From: Nitrospirota bacterium
Lineage (GTDB): Bacteria > Nitrospirota > Thermodesulfovibrionia > Thermodesulfovibrionales > JdFR-88
Length of the DNA: 49,751 nt
Direction of reading: 5' to 3'
Assembly (NCBI GenBank): GCA_021813765.1
Contig: JAKAJM010000011.1
Location: forward strand, 1-49,751
Shown here: positions 1 to 10,311 of the stretch, piece after piece
Numbering within the stretch: position 1 is the stretch's first letter
Layout of the letters: the number at the start of each line of letters is the position of its first letter
Notes under the pieces: generated by a model
Told to the model about the DNA's origin: nothing
The model's database searches: none
The model's input: only the letters and a program-made list of their open reading frames with translations
Program-made: the position numbers and the translations under genes

Positions 1-372
1 CAGGCCGATGTCCATTGCCGCGCGGTATGAAAGGTCAATGCACCTGCCGTCCTTGAACGGCCCCCTGTCGTTGACCGTTACCCTGGTTGAGCGGCCGTTT
101 TCCATATCCACGACCTCCAGTATTGTGCCAAACGGGAGATAAGGGTGGGCCGCTGTCCTTTTATACATATCGTATATCCTGCCCGAGGAGGTGAGCCTGC
201 CATTGAAATCGTGGCCGTACCAGGAAGCCCTGCAGGTAATCCCCTCCGGCCTTTGTATTTCCTGTTCCTTCTGCTGCACGGTGGCGCAGCCGGCTAAAAA
301 AAGGATTACCAGGAAAGACGGCAGGAAAAAGGCGAGGGCGGCCCTACAGGATATAGCGGCTGAGGTCCTCAT
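1..372 (-). CDS. rlpA: RlpA-like septal ring lytic transglycosylase / double-psi beta-barrel lipoprotein (3' end cut by window edge)
   Basis: Minus-strand translation from ATG at 370-372: [34 protein letters not shown]...[76 protein letters not shown]; lipobox LAGC and RlpA signatures. Not listed as a minus ORF because it is open at the edge. Confidence 0.85.
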   Translation of the reverse strand, partial: MRTSAAISCRAALAFFLPSFLVILFLAGCATVQQKEQEIQRPEGITCRASWYGHDFNGRLTSSGRIYDMYKRTAAHPYLPFGTILEVVDMENGRSTRVTVNDRGPFKDGRCIDLSYRAAMDIGL

Positions 373-1684
373 CCTTCACTATCTCGGAGAGTTTTTCATC
401 CACGTAGGCCTTGTCAATGGCGAGGACGCTCTTTTGTTTTTCCGGCGCCTCGAAGGAGATGTCCTCAAGGAGCCGCTCAAGGACCGTATGAAGACGCCTG
501 GCGCCGATGTTTTCGGTTTTTTCGTTCACGGAGGCGGCTATAGAGGCTATCTCCTCCACGGCGTCGTCCTTGAACTCTATATGCACGCTCTCCGTTGCCA
601 GAAGCGCGGCGTACTGCTTTAGAAGGGCGTTGTGGGGCTCTTTCAATATTTTTATGAAATCGTCTTTTTCAAGCGGGTCGAGCTCCACGCGGATGGGAAA
701 CCGGCCCTGCAACTCCGGGATGAGGTCAGATGGCTTTGCGGTATGGAAGGCCCCCGCAGCTATGAAAAGAATATGTTCGGTCTTTACGGGGCCGTACTTG
801 GTGCTTACGGTAGAGCCCTCGACAATTGGAAGGAGATCTCTCTGGACGCCCTCCCTGGAGACATCAGGGCCATAGCCGGAGCCTTTTACCGCGATCTTGT
901 CTATCTCGTCGATAAAGACAATTCCGGACTGCTCGACCCTGTCGACCGCCTCGCGGCCCACCTTGTCCATATCTATAAGCTTGTTTGCCTCCTCATCGGT
1001 AAGCAGGACAAGGGCTTCCGGGACTTTTACCTTTCTTCTTTTCGTCTTTTCCGGCAGGAAGCTGCCCAGCATATCCTTAAGGTTTACTTCAAGCTCTTCC
1101 AGCCCCACATTTGAGACCACGCCGAAAGGCAGGGTCTTCTCCCGGACCTCGATCTCGACGTACCTGTCGTCCAGCTTGCCTTCCTTAAGCCTGGCGAGGA
1201 GTTTTTCTCTAGTCTCGCGGTGCTTTTCCCTTTCCTCATCGGTGACTGGCGCACCTCTCTGGCCTCTTGCCGGGGGGAGAAGCAAATCTATCAGCCTGTC
1301 TTCGGCGAGCTGGCGGGCGCGCTCCATCACTTTATTCAGGTGCTCCGTGCGCACCATGTTCAGGGAAGTCTCTGTGAGGTCCCTGATTATGGATTCCACA
1401 TCGCGTCCGACATAGCCCACCTCGGTGAACTTTGACGCCTCCACCTTGATAAACGGTGCGTTCACAAGCCGGGCCAGGCGCCGTGCTATCTCCGTTTTGC
1501 CGACCCCGGTGGGGCCTATCATGATGATGTTCTTTGGCAGGACCTCGTCCTTCAGCTCGGGGGAAAGGTGCTGCCTGCGCCACCTGTTCCTGAGGGCTAT
1601 GGCCACGGCACGCTTGGCCTTTTCCTGCCCGATAATATATTTGCCCAGCTCTTCTACTATCGCCCTTGGGGTAAGATTGTCCAT
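344..1684 (-). CDS. hslU: ATP-dependent protease ATPase subunit HslU
   Basis: [38 protein letters not shown], Walker [10 protein letters not shown], Walker [10 protein letters not shown]-terminus EDLSRYIL; abuts hslV. Confidence 0.97.
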   Translation of the reverse strand: MDNLTPRAIVEELGKYIIGQEKAKRAVAIALRNRWRRQHLSPELKDEVLPKNIIMIGPTGVGKTEIARRLARLVNAPFIKVEASKFTEVGYVGRDVESIIRDLTETSLNMVRTEHLNKVMERARQLAEDRLIDLLLPPARGQRGAPVTDEEREKHRETREKLLARLKEGKLDDRYVEIEVREKTLPFGVVSNVGLEELEVNLKDMLGSFLPEKTKRRKVKVPEALVLLTDEEANKLIDMDKVGREAVDRVEQSGIVFIDEIDKIAVKGSGYGPDVSREGVQRDLLPIVEGSTVSTKYGPVKTEHILFIAAGAFHTAKPSDLIPELQGRFPIRVELDPLEKDDFIKILKEPHNALLKQYAALLATESVHIEFKDDAVEEIASIAASVNEKTENIGARRLHTVLERLLEDISFEAPEKQKSVLAIDKAYVDEKLSEIVKDEDLSRYIL

Positions 1685-2211
1685 TATAGTTTCTCTAAAA
1701 GTATCTGGTCGTTTGTATATATGCAGATTGAGGAGGCTATCTTCATGGCCTTGTCAACGATCTCTGTTGCGTTCAAGGCGGTATTGTCCAGAAGGGCGAT
1801 TGCGGCCGATTTCGCATACATTCCCCCCGAGCCGATGGCCGCCAGGCCGCGTTCCGGCTCAATAACGTCTCCATTGCCCGACAGGATGAAAGTGTGCTCG
1901 GTGTCCGCAACTATGAGCAGGGCCTCAAGTCTGCGCAGTACGCGGTCGGTACGCCAATCCTTCGCTAGGTCAACGGCGGCCTTCACGATATTTCCCCTTA
2001 GCGCCTCGACTTTTTCCTCAAATTTTTCAAAGAGGGTGAACGCATCGGCGGTGGCGCCAGCAAAACCGGCCAGTATCCTGCCGTCGTAAAGCTTTCTTAT
2101 TTTTTTTGCATTATGCTTGAGCACTGTGTCCCCGAGTGTTACCTGCCCGTCACAGCCGATGCAGACCTCGGACCCGCGCCTCACGCATATCACAGTTGTT
2201 CCTTTAAACAA
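1684..2211 (-). CDS. hslV: ATP-dependent protease peptidase subunit HslV
   Basis: [38 protein letters not shown]; overlaps hslU start. Confidence 0.96.
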   Translation of the reverse strand: MFKGTTVICVRRGSEVCIGCDGQVTLGDTVLKHNAKKIRKLYDGRILAGFAGATADAFTLFEKFEEKVEALRGNIVKAAVDLAKDWRTDRVLRRLEALLIVADTEHTFILSGNGDVIEPERGLAAIGSGGMYAKSAAIALLDNTALNATEIVDKAMKIASSICIYTNDQILLEKL

Positions 2212-2445
2212 ATGGTTTTTATTCCTCCGGTTTCTGGCCAGCTAAAAAGGTCCGTCAGGGCAGCCCTTCAATGCGGCATCGTTAAATATATCATATCAGC
2301 CTTTGCGGTACAAGATTCAAGGAATCCACCAGAAAACACTACCCAGAGTTGTCTGAAACGCCTTGACAGCATATAGCACAGGTGGTAAATCTTTAATCAG
2401 GAACGGCCACCAACGCCAAATCTGAGAAATAACACCAAAGAAACC

Positions 2446-3033
2446 ATGTACATCCTTCTGGCAATAATAATGATGTTTTCAATGGGCGGCAGCGCAAGAG
2501 CGCAAAACCATTCTGCTGACACCCCGGTGGCCCAGTGCCTGAGCTGTCATCCCTTGGCCTTGCCAACGCACCCGCTTGAGTCGGGCGTATCGGTGCCTCC
2601 CTCATGGCCTGTAGGCCCTGGTGGGCAGATGATCTGTCAGACCTGCCATGACTGCAACGGGATAACATGTTATCCGAGGGAACCGGCGCCTCAATTGTGC
2701 CGCGCCTGTCACAACAACTGCTCCCAGGGGATGGCGTGCCTGATCAATTCAGCCCATATCGGAAACGCAAGCGACATCGTTAGTATCACGGACCAGTGCC
2801 TTCAGTGCCATAACAGTCAGCCCCAGGCTTTGCGGACCTCGCAGGAGGACCATCCGGTAGATATAAACTACACTACGCAGGCCGGATATAAACAGGTAAC
2901 TGACCCAAGGGTAGTGCTCTTAAACGGGAAGATCACCTGCATTACCTGCCACGACCCTTATCAGACCACCCCGGCCAGGCTGGTCATGCCGAACGATAAA
3001 AACCAATTGTGCCTTACGTGCCATGCAAAGTGA
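2446..3033 (+). CDS. Secreted multiheme (six CXXCH) c-type cytochrome
   Basis: Signal-like N-terminus MYILLAIIMMFSMGGSARAQ; CLSCH, CQTCH, CRACH, CLQCH, CITCH, CLTCH motifs. Confidence 0.85.
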   Translation: MYILLAIIMMFSMGGSARAQNHSADTPVAQCLSCHPLALPTHPLESGVSVPPSWPVGPGGQMICQTCHDCNGITCYPREPAPQLCRACHNNCSQGMACLINSAHIGNASDIVSITDQCLQCHNSQPQALRTSQEDHPVDINYTTQAGYKQVTDPRVVLLNGKITCITCHDPYQTTPARLVMPNDKNQLCLTCHAK

Positions 3034-3657
3034 AATCCTTCAAGTAAAAGTATAAAAGCGCTCCATAGAAAATTCCGACTTCTTAAACAAACATATTAAG
3101 ATAATAGGCGGAATTACGCATATTTAAAGAAGTAATTCTCTTGAGCCGGGTTTTTGGATGGCGTTTTGATGTCTTGAAATTTATTATTGTCCGGAACCCG
3201 CCACTAAATGTAAGTGGAAACACAAAAAAGTAAGTGAGAGAGGTGGCAGGCAAGACAAACTTATCAGCGTATTGGCTTTCTGCAGAAAATGCCTGGGATT
3301 CGCAATTCCTGCACGGCCATGATTCAATTAAAAATAGATGCAGAGGGGAATCCATTTTAAACATTAGTTACTGGAAAAATAGGATTTCCGCCTCAGCGAG
3401 AATAGTCTCAACGTATCTTGCACGGTATAAAATCATTTTTAAGCAGCCTGTTAGATATAAATGCGCCACTTGACTTGGCATCCCGGCAGATATGATAATT
3501 TAACATAATATATCTTATCGGACATTCCTTATCAACGAGAAATGTTAAGAATCTGTTACAAAACCGTGCCGGAGGCATGTTTCAGCATTGTGGCCTTTGC
3601 TTTTGTACGGGGATGGTCAGATTTTGAGCAAAGGGATTTTATTTTTGAATCAAGGGA

Positions 3658-4956
3658 TTATGGCTTGATTAAAGGCTTTCCGATGGCTATGTCGTGCTTT
3701 CTGCCCAGAATGCTTATATCCATACCGCTTCCGGCCGGCAAATCGCTTTGATGGCCTGTGTTTTCAATGGGAATGAGGACCTTTACATAATTGTCCGTAA
3801 TACCGGTATAGCCTGCCTGGCCGGCCTCGGGCAACTCAGGCCCTTCCTCAATTATTACATTAAATTCCTCATTTGCAAGAGAATCCATGAAGATCTCCTT
3901 TTTGCGCTGCGCCAATTCCCTTATCACCGAAGCCCTCTTTTTTTTGACTAGGCCGTCTACCTTGCCAGGAAGACAGGCGGCATCGGTCCCCGGCCGCTCC
4001 GAATACGGAAAGACGTGCATGTAAGCCAGCGGAAGCTCCTCCAGCAGCCGCATTGTGTTTCCGAATTCCTGTTCTCCCTCGCCAGGAAAACCTATGATCA
4101 CGTCAGTTCCAATTGCAATAAATGGTATTTCTGAAACCAGTTTATTAACTTTATTTGCAAAAGCTTGCGATTTATAACGCCTTTTCATTAAAGAAAGAAC
4201 TCTGTCATCACCGCTTTGAAGCGGTATATGAATGTGTCTGCAAAGGCGGCCCGTCCTCATCAGGTCGATGAGCCTGTCGTCGATCTCGTTTACTTCGAGG
4301 GAGCTCAGTCTGATGCGCCCAATCCCGGTTTCTGCAAGTATCTTTTCAACAAGTGTGGATAAGCCTGCGGATGTGCCGTAGCTGTTCCGGTAAGAAAAGA
4401 GCCCCAGATGAATTCCGGTAAGCACGACCTCCCTGTACCCGCACTCTTCCGCCTGCCGGACTCGCTCAATAACCGTCTCGGGAGCGACGCTTCTTGCAGG
4501 CCCCCTTGCCTTCCGGATTACACAGTAACTGCAGGAGAAGCTGCAGCCATCCTGTATTTTAAGGAAATGCCTGCTCCTGCCTGAGCCAGGTTTCTTAAGC
4601 GCCTCTGAAGTTGATAATTCGCTTGAACCTTCGGCTGTTATTATCTTGATTATGCTAGTTTTATCGACATTAGGGACTATCCGGATATTGCCCTTCATCT
4701 CAGCCAGGTCCGCGGCATTGAGCTCGGAATAGCATCCGGTAACTATAAGATTGGCTCCGGTCTGTACCGCCCTTCTGATGAGCTGTCTGGACTGGTAGTC
4801 GCTTTTTGAGGTGACCGAGCAGGTGTTTATGACGCAGACATCAGGTTTTTCGTCCAGAGACACTATCCGGTGGCCTGACTGGACAAGTCCGGCCTCTATA
4901 GAGGCGGTCTCGGACTGATTCACTTTGCACCCAAGGGTAAGGAGCGTTACTTTCAA
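3658..4956 (-). CDS. mtaB: tRNA (N6-threonylcarbamoyladenosine(37)-C2)-methylthiotransferase MtaB-like radical SAM protein
   Basis: MKVTLLTLGCKVNQSET N-terminus; radical SAM motif CSFSCSYCVIRKARG; ends next to miaB start. Confidence 0.88.
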   Translation of the reverse strand: MKVTLLTLGCKVNQSETASIEAGLVQSGHRIVSLDEKPDVCVINTCSVTSKSDYQSRQLIRRAVQTGANLIVTGCYSELNAADLAEMKGNIRIVPNVDKTSIIKIITAEGSSELSTSEALKKPGSGRSRHFLKIQDGCSFSCSYCVIRKARGPARSVAPETVIERVRQAEECGYREVVLTGIHLGLFSYRNSYGTSAGLSTLVEKILAETGIGRIRLSSLEVNEIDDRLIDLMRTGRLCRHIHIPLQSGDDRVLSLMKRRYKSQAFANKVNKLVSEIPFIAIGTDVIIGFPGEGEQEFGNTMRLLEELPLAYMHVFPYSERPGTDAACLPGKVDGLVKKKRASVIRELAQRKKEIFMDSLANEEFNVIIEEGPELPEAGQAGYTGITDNYVKVLIPIENTGHQSDLPAGSGMDISILGRKHDIAIGKPLIKP

Positions 4957-6374
4957 AGGCTGATCCCGTCTTCCGGGGGTAGGCCTGCAACATTTCCTGT
5001 AAAAAGCTGTCCTTCAAGGCTGTGCAGGCCGGCTCGAATGATCCTCAGACAGACGGTCCTCCCCGGCAGCAGGTTTTCCATTTTTATTTTTTTTGCCTTT
5101 TCCAGGCCGGGTGACGGGTCAAAATTAACTATCTTGTTGGACCTTGTCCTACCGGTCAGCTTTTTTTCGTCTTTTTCACTCGTGCCTTCTACCAGGACCT
5201 CCTGGACGGTGCCTACCAGATACATGTTTTTCCGGGCAGTTATCTCATTCTGAAGGGCAAGGATGTCACTTAAGCGGCGTGCCCGTACGGCATCGGGCAC
5301 CTGTTTTTCAAAAACGGACGCGGCTGTGCCGGGTCTTGGCGAATATTTGAACGCGAATATGCCGTCATATTCAATTTCCCTCAGGGCGGTCATTGTGGCC
5401 TCGTGGTCCTCATCCGTCTCCCCCGGGAAACCAGCTATTATATCGGTTGTGATGGAGATGCCCGGCGCCTGGCGGCGAAGCTTTTCTATTTTTTCCCTGT
5501 AACCGGCGAGACTGTACCGCCTGTTCATGCGGGCAAGGATAGGGTCCGAGCCGGACTGAAGTGGCAGATGGATGTGCTCGCAGAGCTTTTTCAATGAGCC
5601 AAACGCCTGGATAAGACCGTCTGACAGGTCCCGCGGATGGGATGTCACGAACCGTATCCGCTCGATGCCATCTATGGCGTCCGCCAGCTCAAGCATGCCC
5701 GGGAAATCAAGGCCTCCGCTTAGGTAGGAGTTGACGTTCTGTCCAAGGAAAGTGACCTCTTTAAAGCCATCCGAGGCCAGGGCCTCCACTTCCCGCCGTA
5801 TGCTCTCCCACGGGCGGCAGACCTCCCTGCCCCTGGTATGGGGCACTATGCAATAGGTGCAGAAATTATCACACCCGTACATTATGGAAACCCAGGCCCC
5901 CGGTCTCTTCTTCCTTTCAGCCGGCAGCTCCATGGAGGCCAGCTCCGGATTTTCGGCAACGGATAACAGGGGCATGTCCACGCTCTTTTTGTCTTGAACA
6001 GGAACAATATCCTTGATCGCATGAAGGTTCTGAGGCCCTATGACGTAATCAATATAAGGGGCTTTTTTTAAAAGCTCTTTGCCCATCTGCTGGGCCACGC
6101 ACCCGGCCACGGCTATCCTTAAACCCGGTTTTTGCTGTTTCAGCTTCCTGATCCTGCCCAGCTCGCTCAGGAATTTCTGCTCCGCCTTTTCCCTTATGCT
6201 GCACGTATTGAAAATGACAAGGTCGGCCCCCTCCCCGTCAGACGCCTCGGAAAACCCGTTTTCCGAAAGCAAACCCGATATCTTCTCGGAATCGTGGAAG
6301 TTCATCTGGCAGCCAAATGTATGTATGTAAAACTTATGATTTTTATTTTCGTTCTTCTTCCAGTCCATGGACAA
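4953..6374 (-). CDS. miaB: tRNA-2-methylthio-N6-dimethylallyladenosine synthase MiaB
   Basis: YIHTFGCQMNFHDSEKISGLL; CDNFCTYCIVPHTRGRE; C-terminal TRAM-like region. Confidence 0.95.
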   Translation of the reverse strand: MSMDWKKNENKNHKFYIHTFGCQMNFHDSEKISGLLSENGFSEASDGEGADLVIFNTCSIREKAEQKFLSELGRIRKLKQQKPGLRIAVAGCVAQQMGKELLKKAPYIDYVIGPQNLHAIKDIVPVQDKKSVDMPLLSVAENPELASMELPAERKKRPGAWVSIMYGCDNFCTYCIVPHTRGREVCRPWESIRREVEALASDGFKEVTFLGQNVNSYLSGGLDFPGMLELADAIDGIERIRFVTSHPRDLSDGLIQAFGSLKKLCEHIHLPLQSGSDPILARMNRRYSLAGYREKIEKLRRQAPGISITTDIIAGFPGETDEDHEATMTALREIEYDGIFAFKYSPRPGTAASVFEKQVPDAVRARRLSDILALQNEITARKNMYLVGTVQEVLVEGTSEKDEKKLTGRTRSNKIVNFDPSPGLEKAKKIKMENLLPGRTVCLRIIRAGLHSLEGQLFTGNVAGLPPEDGISL

Positions 6375-6730
6375 AAACCTCCGTTAGAATCCCAGAATAA
6401 TATTATCCAGATAAAGGAGGTCCAAAGCAATTTTACATTATATTCCTCATATTCGTTGCGGCAGATGAAAGCCGGGCTCTCCCCGCTTTTTCCAACTCTC
6501 AGGTCCAAAAAAACCCGGAGGGTTCTTTTTGTATCACATAGAAACACCCGCATTGGATCAGCCTGTCAAAATGTATCCTTAAGTTACAAACCTTCAACTA
6601 TGGCCAATGAGAAAAGGGGCAGAAATCCCAAGACAAAAAAATCCCAAAAAAGTAAAAAAAAGGATTCCTTACTGCCTAAAGGCATTTACAGGGTATCAGG
6701 GAGGTCACCTCGCGAGCCGGCGGTCGTTCA

Positions 6731-6746
6731 TGGCATATGCTTTGCT
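6731..6746 (+). promoter_or_regulatory. Candidate sigma54 (-24/-12) promoter upstream of polysaccharide export gene
   Basis: TGGCATATGCTTTGCT fits TGGCAY-R-N4-TTGC-W exactly, in the non-coding space between miaB and the Wza-like gene. Confidence 0.6.
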
Positions 6747-6916
6747 TATTTTAAACCGGAGATATTTACTTTCTAAAGCAAAAATAAAAAAAGAATTCTT
6801 TTATCCGGGTGATTCCTCAAAAAGATTCCGCCAACGGTATCCCGCAGAAAAATAGCGTGGAATATATATCGGGACGGCCAAAACCCAAAAAAGAAAAAAG
6901 AAAGATCCCGGAAAGG

Positions 6917-8008
6917 ATGAAAAAAATAAAAATGCTTAAACTGACAGGCAAAACAAAAATAAAGGCAAAAAAATCTAAAATTGCGGATTTCGGGCAGACC
7001 GTTTCCCGGCTCATTTGTGCGACGGTCCTATTTGCCCTGCCCGTTTTTTTTCTCCTTTCCTGTTCAAGCGGAGAGGTGCGCCCGGATAAAGTAATGCTTC
7101 AAAACAGCAAGGCTGGCAACCCGAAGGTAACCAGCTATAACCTTGGAATCGCTGCCAGGGCGGTCCGCGACGCCACATACGGTTCCAGGGACTACAAGAT
7201 AGGCCCCGAGGACCTGCTTGAGGTATCTATATTCCAGGTCAAGGAGATGACTTCAACGGTGCGCGTAAGCGGCAACGGCTATATAGGGCTTCCACTGGCT
7301 GGAAGGATCAAGGCTGGCGGACATACGGTAAGCGGACTGGAGGACGTCATCGCAAAGAAACTCGGCCGTTACCTTCAGAACCCGACTGTAAGCGTTTTCA
7401 TCAAGGAATACCGCAGCCAGCCTATTTCGGTTGTTGGAGCGGTCAAGACGCCAAAGGTCTATTATGCCAGGGGTACCACTCACCTGCTTGACGTGCTGTC
7501 CATGGCCGGAGGGCTTACGCCGACAGCCGGAAATGTCTGTATAGTGGAGCAGGTCTCGCCGGAAGGCCAGTGTATGCATAAAACGGTGATAGATCTGGAC
7601 CATCTTCTGGCTAAGGGAGATGCAAGGCTGGACATCCCTTTGGAGGCTGGTGACATAGTGGATGTCCCCGAAGGAGGGGTATTCTTTATTGATGGCGGTG
7701 TCAAGGCTCCTGGCTCTTATCAAATAAAGGGGACAACCACCCTTACTCAGGCCATAACCATGGCCAAAGGGCTTGAGTTTGAGGCCATGAAAGACAGCAT
7801 AAAGATATACAGGGACGATGGCAAGACCAAGAGGAAGGTGATACACGTGAAGTATAGCCAGATAATAAACGGCAAACGCCCTGACATAGTCCTTCAGGAC
7901 AAGGACATAATAGTTGTACCAAGGAACGGGTTCAAGGCCATCCTGAAAGGCATATCGACCAGCCTGACCTTTGGCGCTTTCAATGTCGGCAAATACTCCT
8001 TTTACTAG
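6917..8008 (+). CDS. Polysaccharide export protein (Wza-like, SLBB) lipoprotein, copy 1
   Basis: ORF 6809..8008; likely start MKKIKMLK at 6917. LLSCSSG lipobox; YKIGPEDLLEVSIFQVKEM...GYIGLPLAGRIKAGG, SLBB repeats. Confidence 0.88.
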   Translation: MKKIKMLKLTGKTKIKAKKSKIADFGQTVSRLICATVLFALPVFFLLSCSSGEVRPDKVMLQNSKAGNPKVTSYNLGIAARAVRDATYGSRDYKIGPEDLLEVSIFQVKEMTSTVRVSGNGYIGLPLAGRIKAGGHTVSGLEDVIAKKLGRYLQNPTVSVFIKEYRSQPISVVGAVKTPKVYYARGTTHLLDVLSMAGGLTPTAGNVCIVEQVSPEGQCMHKTVIDLDHLLAKGDARLDIPLEAGDIVDVPEGGVFFIDGGVKAPGSYQIKGTTTLTQAITMAKGLEFEAMKDSIKIYRDDGKTKRKVIHVKYSQIINGKRPDIVLQDKDIIVVPRNGFKAILKGISTSLTFGAFNVGKYSFY

Positions 8009-8067
8009 TAGCTATTGGGGCTAGAAACATGCGATTTTGATCACAAAACCGGAGAGGAGACAGGGGT

Positions 8068-10311
8068 ATGAACATAGACGGCGAAGGCCCGGGAAACGAG
8101 ATAAAACCGTATGAGGCCAGGGAGCTTTCATCGGAGCAGCTCAGGTTCGAGGATTTCGAGCCGCAGGAAGAAACTCACCTGCGAGATTACCTGGGAGTTA
8201 TCCTGCGCAGGAAATGGGTGGTAATCTCGTTTGCCCTCTTTGTGATCATATCTGTGACTATATCTACCTTCATGATGCGGCCCCTATACAAGGCCACCGC
8301 AGTTATAAGGATAAACGCCGGAAACCCTGAGCCCATATCGTTCAAGGGCGATCCGGCTGCGCCTCCCGATGATGACAATAATTATTATGAAACACAGTAC
8401 AAGATACTCAGGAGCCGTGCGCTGGCGAAACAGACCATTCAGAAATTGAAATTGTATGTTAACCCGGAATTCAATCCAAGGCCCGGGAAAACATTGTTTG
8501 CGACTCTCAAGGGGTGGGTCGTAGACCTTATCCCTTTCAAAGGCCGGAGCAATGACCCCGCCGGGAATGCAAAAGAGCCTTCGGCGGAAGAATACAGCGC
8601 CCTGATAAACAAATTCCTCTCGATGATACAGGTGACTCCGGAAAAGAAAACGCAGCTGGTCCGGGTATCCTGCGTATCGCCGTTTCCCGGGCTTGCCAGG
8701 CATGCTGCAAACGGCCTGGCTGACGGTTATATCGATTTCAATATAGACAACAGGCTTGACGCCTCGAAAAAGACAGGCGCCATTCTTCAAAAACAGATAG
8801 ACCTGTTCAAGGCCAAAGTCGCTGCCTCCGAAGCGGCCCTGGACGATTATGCCTCAAAAAACGGGATGCTCATTGTCGGAAACAAGGATAACAAGCAGAA
8901 CATCATGGTCGAAAAGCTTGCGGAGATATCTCAGGCTTTGAATGCAGCCACTACAAAACGCCTCCAGGCCGAGGCCCTCCGTGCGCAAGTGGACAGGCCA
9001 CAGGCCGAGGGTTCGCTTTTCGTGGACAACAGGCTCATCCAGTCCCTCAGAAAACAATATGAGTCTCTGCAGGCGCAATATTCCAACCTGCTTACCATAT
9101 ACAAGCCGGAATACCCCAAGATGCAGATGCTCAAGAGCCAGATGAGGGCCATATTACGCAGCATAGCCAGCGAAAAAAGAAAACTCGCAGGCTCCGTGAC
9201 CTCGGATTACCAGACCGACCGGAGGGCGGAGAATTATCTTTCTCAGGAGTACGCCAAGCAGGAGGCGGCGATCCTGAACTATCAGAAAGCAAACTCACAG
9301 TATCAGATTTTGAAAGGAGATGTCGACTCAAACAGGGCGCTTTACAACACCCTCCTTGACAGGATGAAACAGGTGACGGCGGCGGCAACACCCATCAGCA
9401 CTAATATACAGGTGCTTGACAGGGCGGAGCTTCCAATGGTGCCATTCAAGCCCAACAAGCCTTTAAATATCTTTCTTTCCCTGGTGTTCGGCCTGGGTGG
9501 GGGAATAGGTCTGGCCTTCTTCATCGAGTATTTTGACAATACCTTCAAAAACACGCACGAGATAGAAAGGGCCACGCGTCTTCCGGCCCTTGGAATGATA
9601 CCCATGCAGAAGTTCCCTGCTGTGGTTAAAAGGCCTCTGATCGCCTATTCACAAAGCCGCAGCCCGGTTGCCGAGGCGTTCCGCTCCATAGGCACTTTCA
9701 TAATGCTTTCATCCTCAGCAAAACCCCCGAAGACCATCCTGATAACAAGTCCCGGGGAGAAGGAGGGAAAGACGACCATCTGCATAAATACCGCCATGGC
9801 GCTTGCCGAGTCCACGGGTAACGGCATAATAATAGATGCGGACCTGAGAAAGCCAAAGCTCCACCACTCTTTCGGGGCTGAAAACGCCATAGGGCTCTCA
9901 ACTTTTCTTTCAGGGAACGCGGAATTCGAGGAAGGGCTCATTCAGAAGACACAGATAAACGGCCTGAACATCATAACCTCCGGGCCGATCGCCCCAAATC
10001 CCTCAGAACTGATCGTTTCAAGGCGCATGAAAGACCTGCTGGAGGCGCTCTACACCATGTATGATTTCGTGATAATCGATTCGCCCCCGCTCATGGGGAT
10101 GTCAGACAGCATATATCTGAGCCGGATAGTGGACGGGTCGGTCATTGTCATAAAGGCGGGAGAGACGACCAAACAAGTCCTTTCCGAGACGAAAAAGATA
10201 TACCGGAACATAAACGCCAAGATACTTGGCGTTGTGCTGAACGGGATAAAGGAAAGTGACCTGAAATACAACTATTATTCAAACTATTATTCGAGCTACT
10301 TCAGGGAATGA
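8068..10311 (+). CDS. Wzc-like polysaccharide co-polymerase / BY-kinase, copy 1
   Basis: Wzz N-terminus (LRDYLGVILRRKWVVISF), PFKPNKPLN motif, Walker A SPGEKEGKTT, DADLRKPKLH, IIDSPP, C-terminal Tyr cluster KYNYYSNYYSSYFRE. Confidence 0.93.
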   Translation: MNIDGEGPGNEIKPYEARELSSEQLRFEDFEPQEETHLRDYLGVILRRKWVVISFALFVIISVTISTFMMRPLYKATAVIRINAGNPEPISFKGDPAAPPDDDNNYYETQYKILRSRALAKQTIQKLKLYVNPEFNPRPGKTLFATLKGWVVDLIPFKGRSNDPAGNAKEPSAEEYSALINKFLSMIQVTPEKKTQLVRVSCVSPFPGLARHAANGLADGYIDFNIDNRLDASKKTGAILQKQIDLFKAKVAASEAALDDYASKNGMLIVGNKDNKQNIMVEKLAEISQALNAATTKRLQAEALRAQVDRPQAEGSLFVDNRLIQSLRKQYESLQAQYSNLLTIYKPEYPKMQMLKSQMRAILRSIASEKRKLAGSVTSDYQTDRRAENYLSQEYAKQEAAILNYQKANSQYQILKGDVDSNRALYNTLLDRMKQVTAAATPISTNIQVLDRAELPMVPFKPNKPLNIFLSLVFGLGGGIGLAFFIEYFDNTFKNTHEIERATRLPALGMIPMQKFPAVVKRPLIAYSQSRSPVAEAFRSIGTFIMLSSSAKPPKTILITSPGEKEGKTTICINTAMALAESTGNGIIIDADLRKPKLHHSFGAENAIGLSTFLSGNAEFEEGLIQKTQINGLNIITSGPIAPNPSELIVSRRMKDLLEALYTMYDFVIIDSPPLMGMSDSIYLSRIVDGSVIVIKAGETTKQVLSETKKIYRNINAKILGVVLNGIKESDLKYNYYSNYYSSYFRE

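Noticed and set aside
507-2089. Several + strand ORFs over hslU/hslV
   Set aside because: Opposite strand of strongly conserved genes; compositional shadow ORFs.
3034-3657. About 620 bp with only short overlapping ORFs (3083..3364 -, 3234..3473 +, 3542..3751 +)
   Set aside because: No recognisable protein, RNA or repeat signature; AT-richer intergenic region between convergent genes.
6505-6531. aaaaaacccggagggttcttttt mini-hairpin upstream of miaB
   Set aside because: Only about a 5-bp stem; too weak to call a terminator or attenuator.
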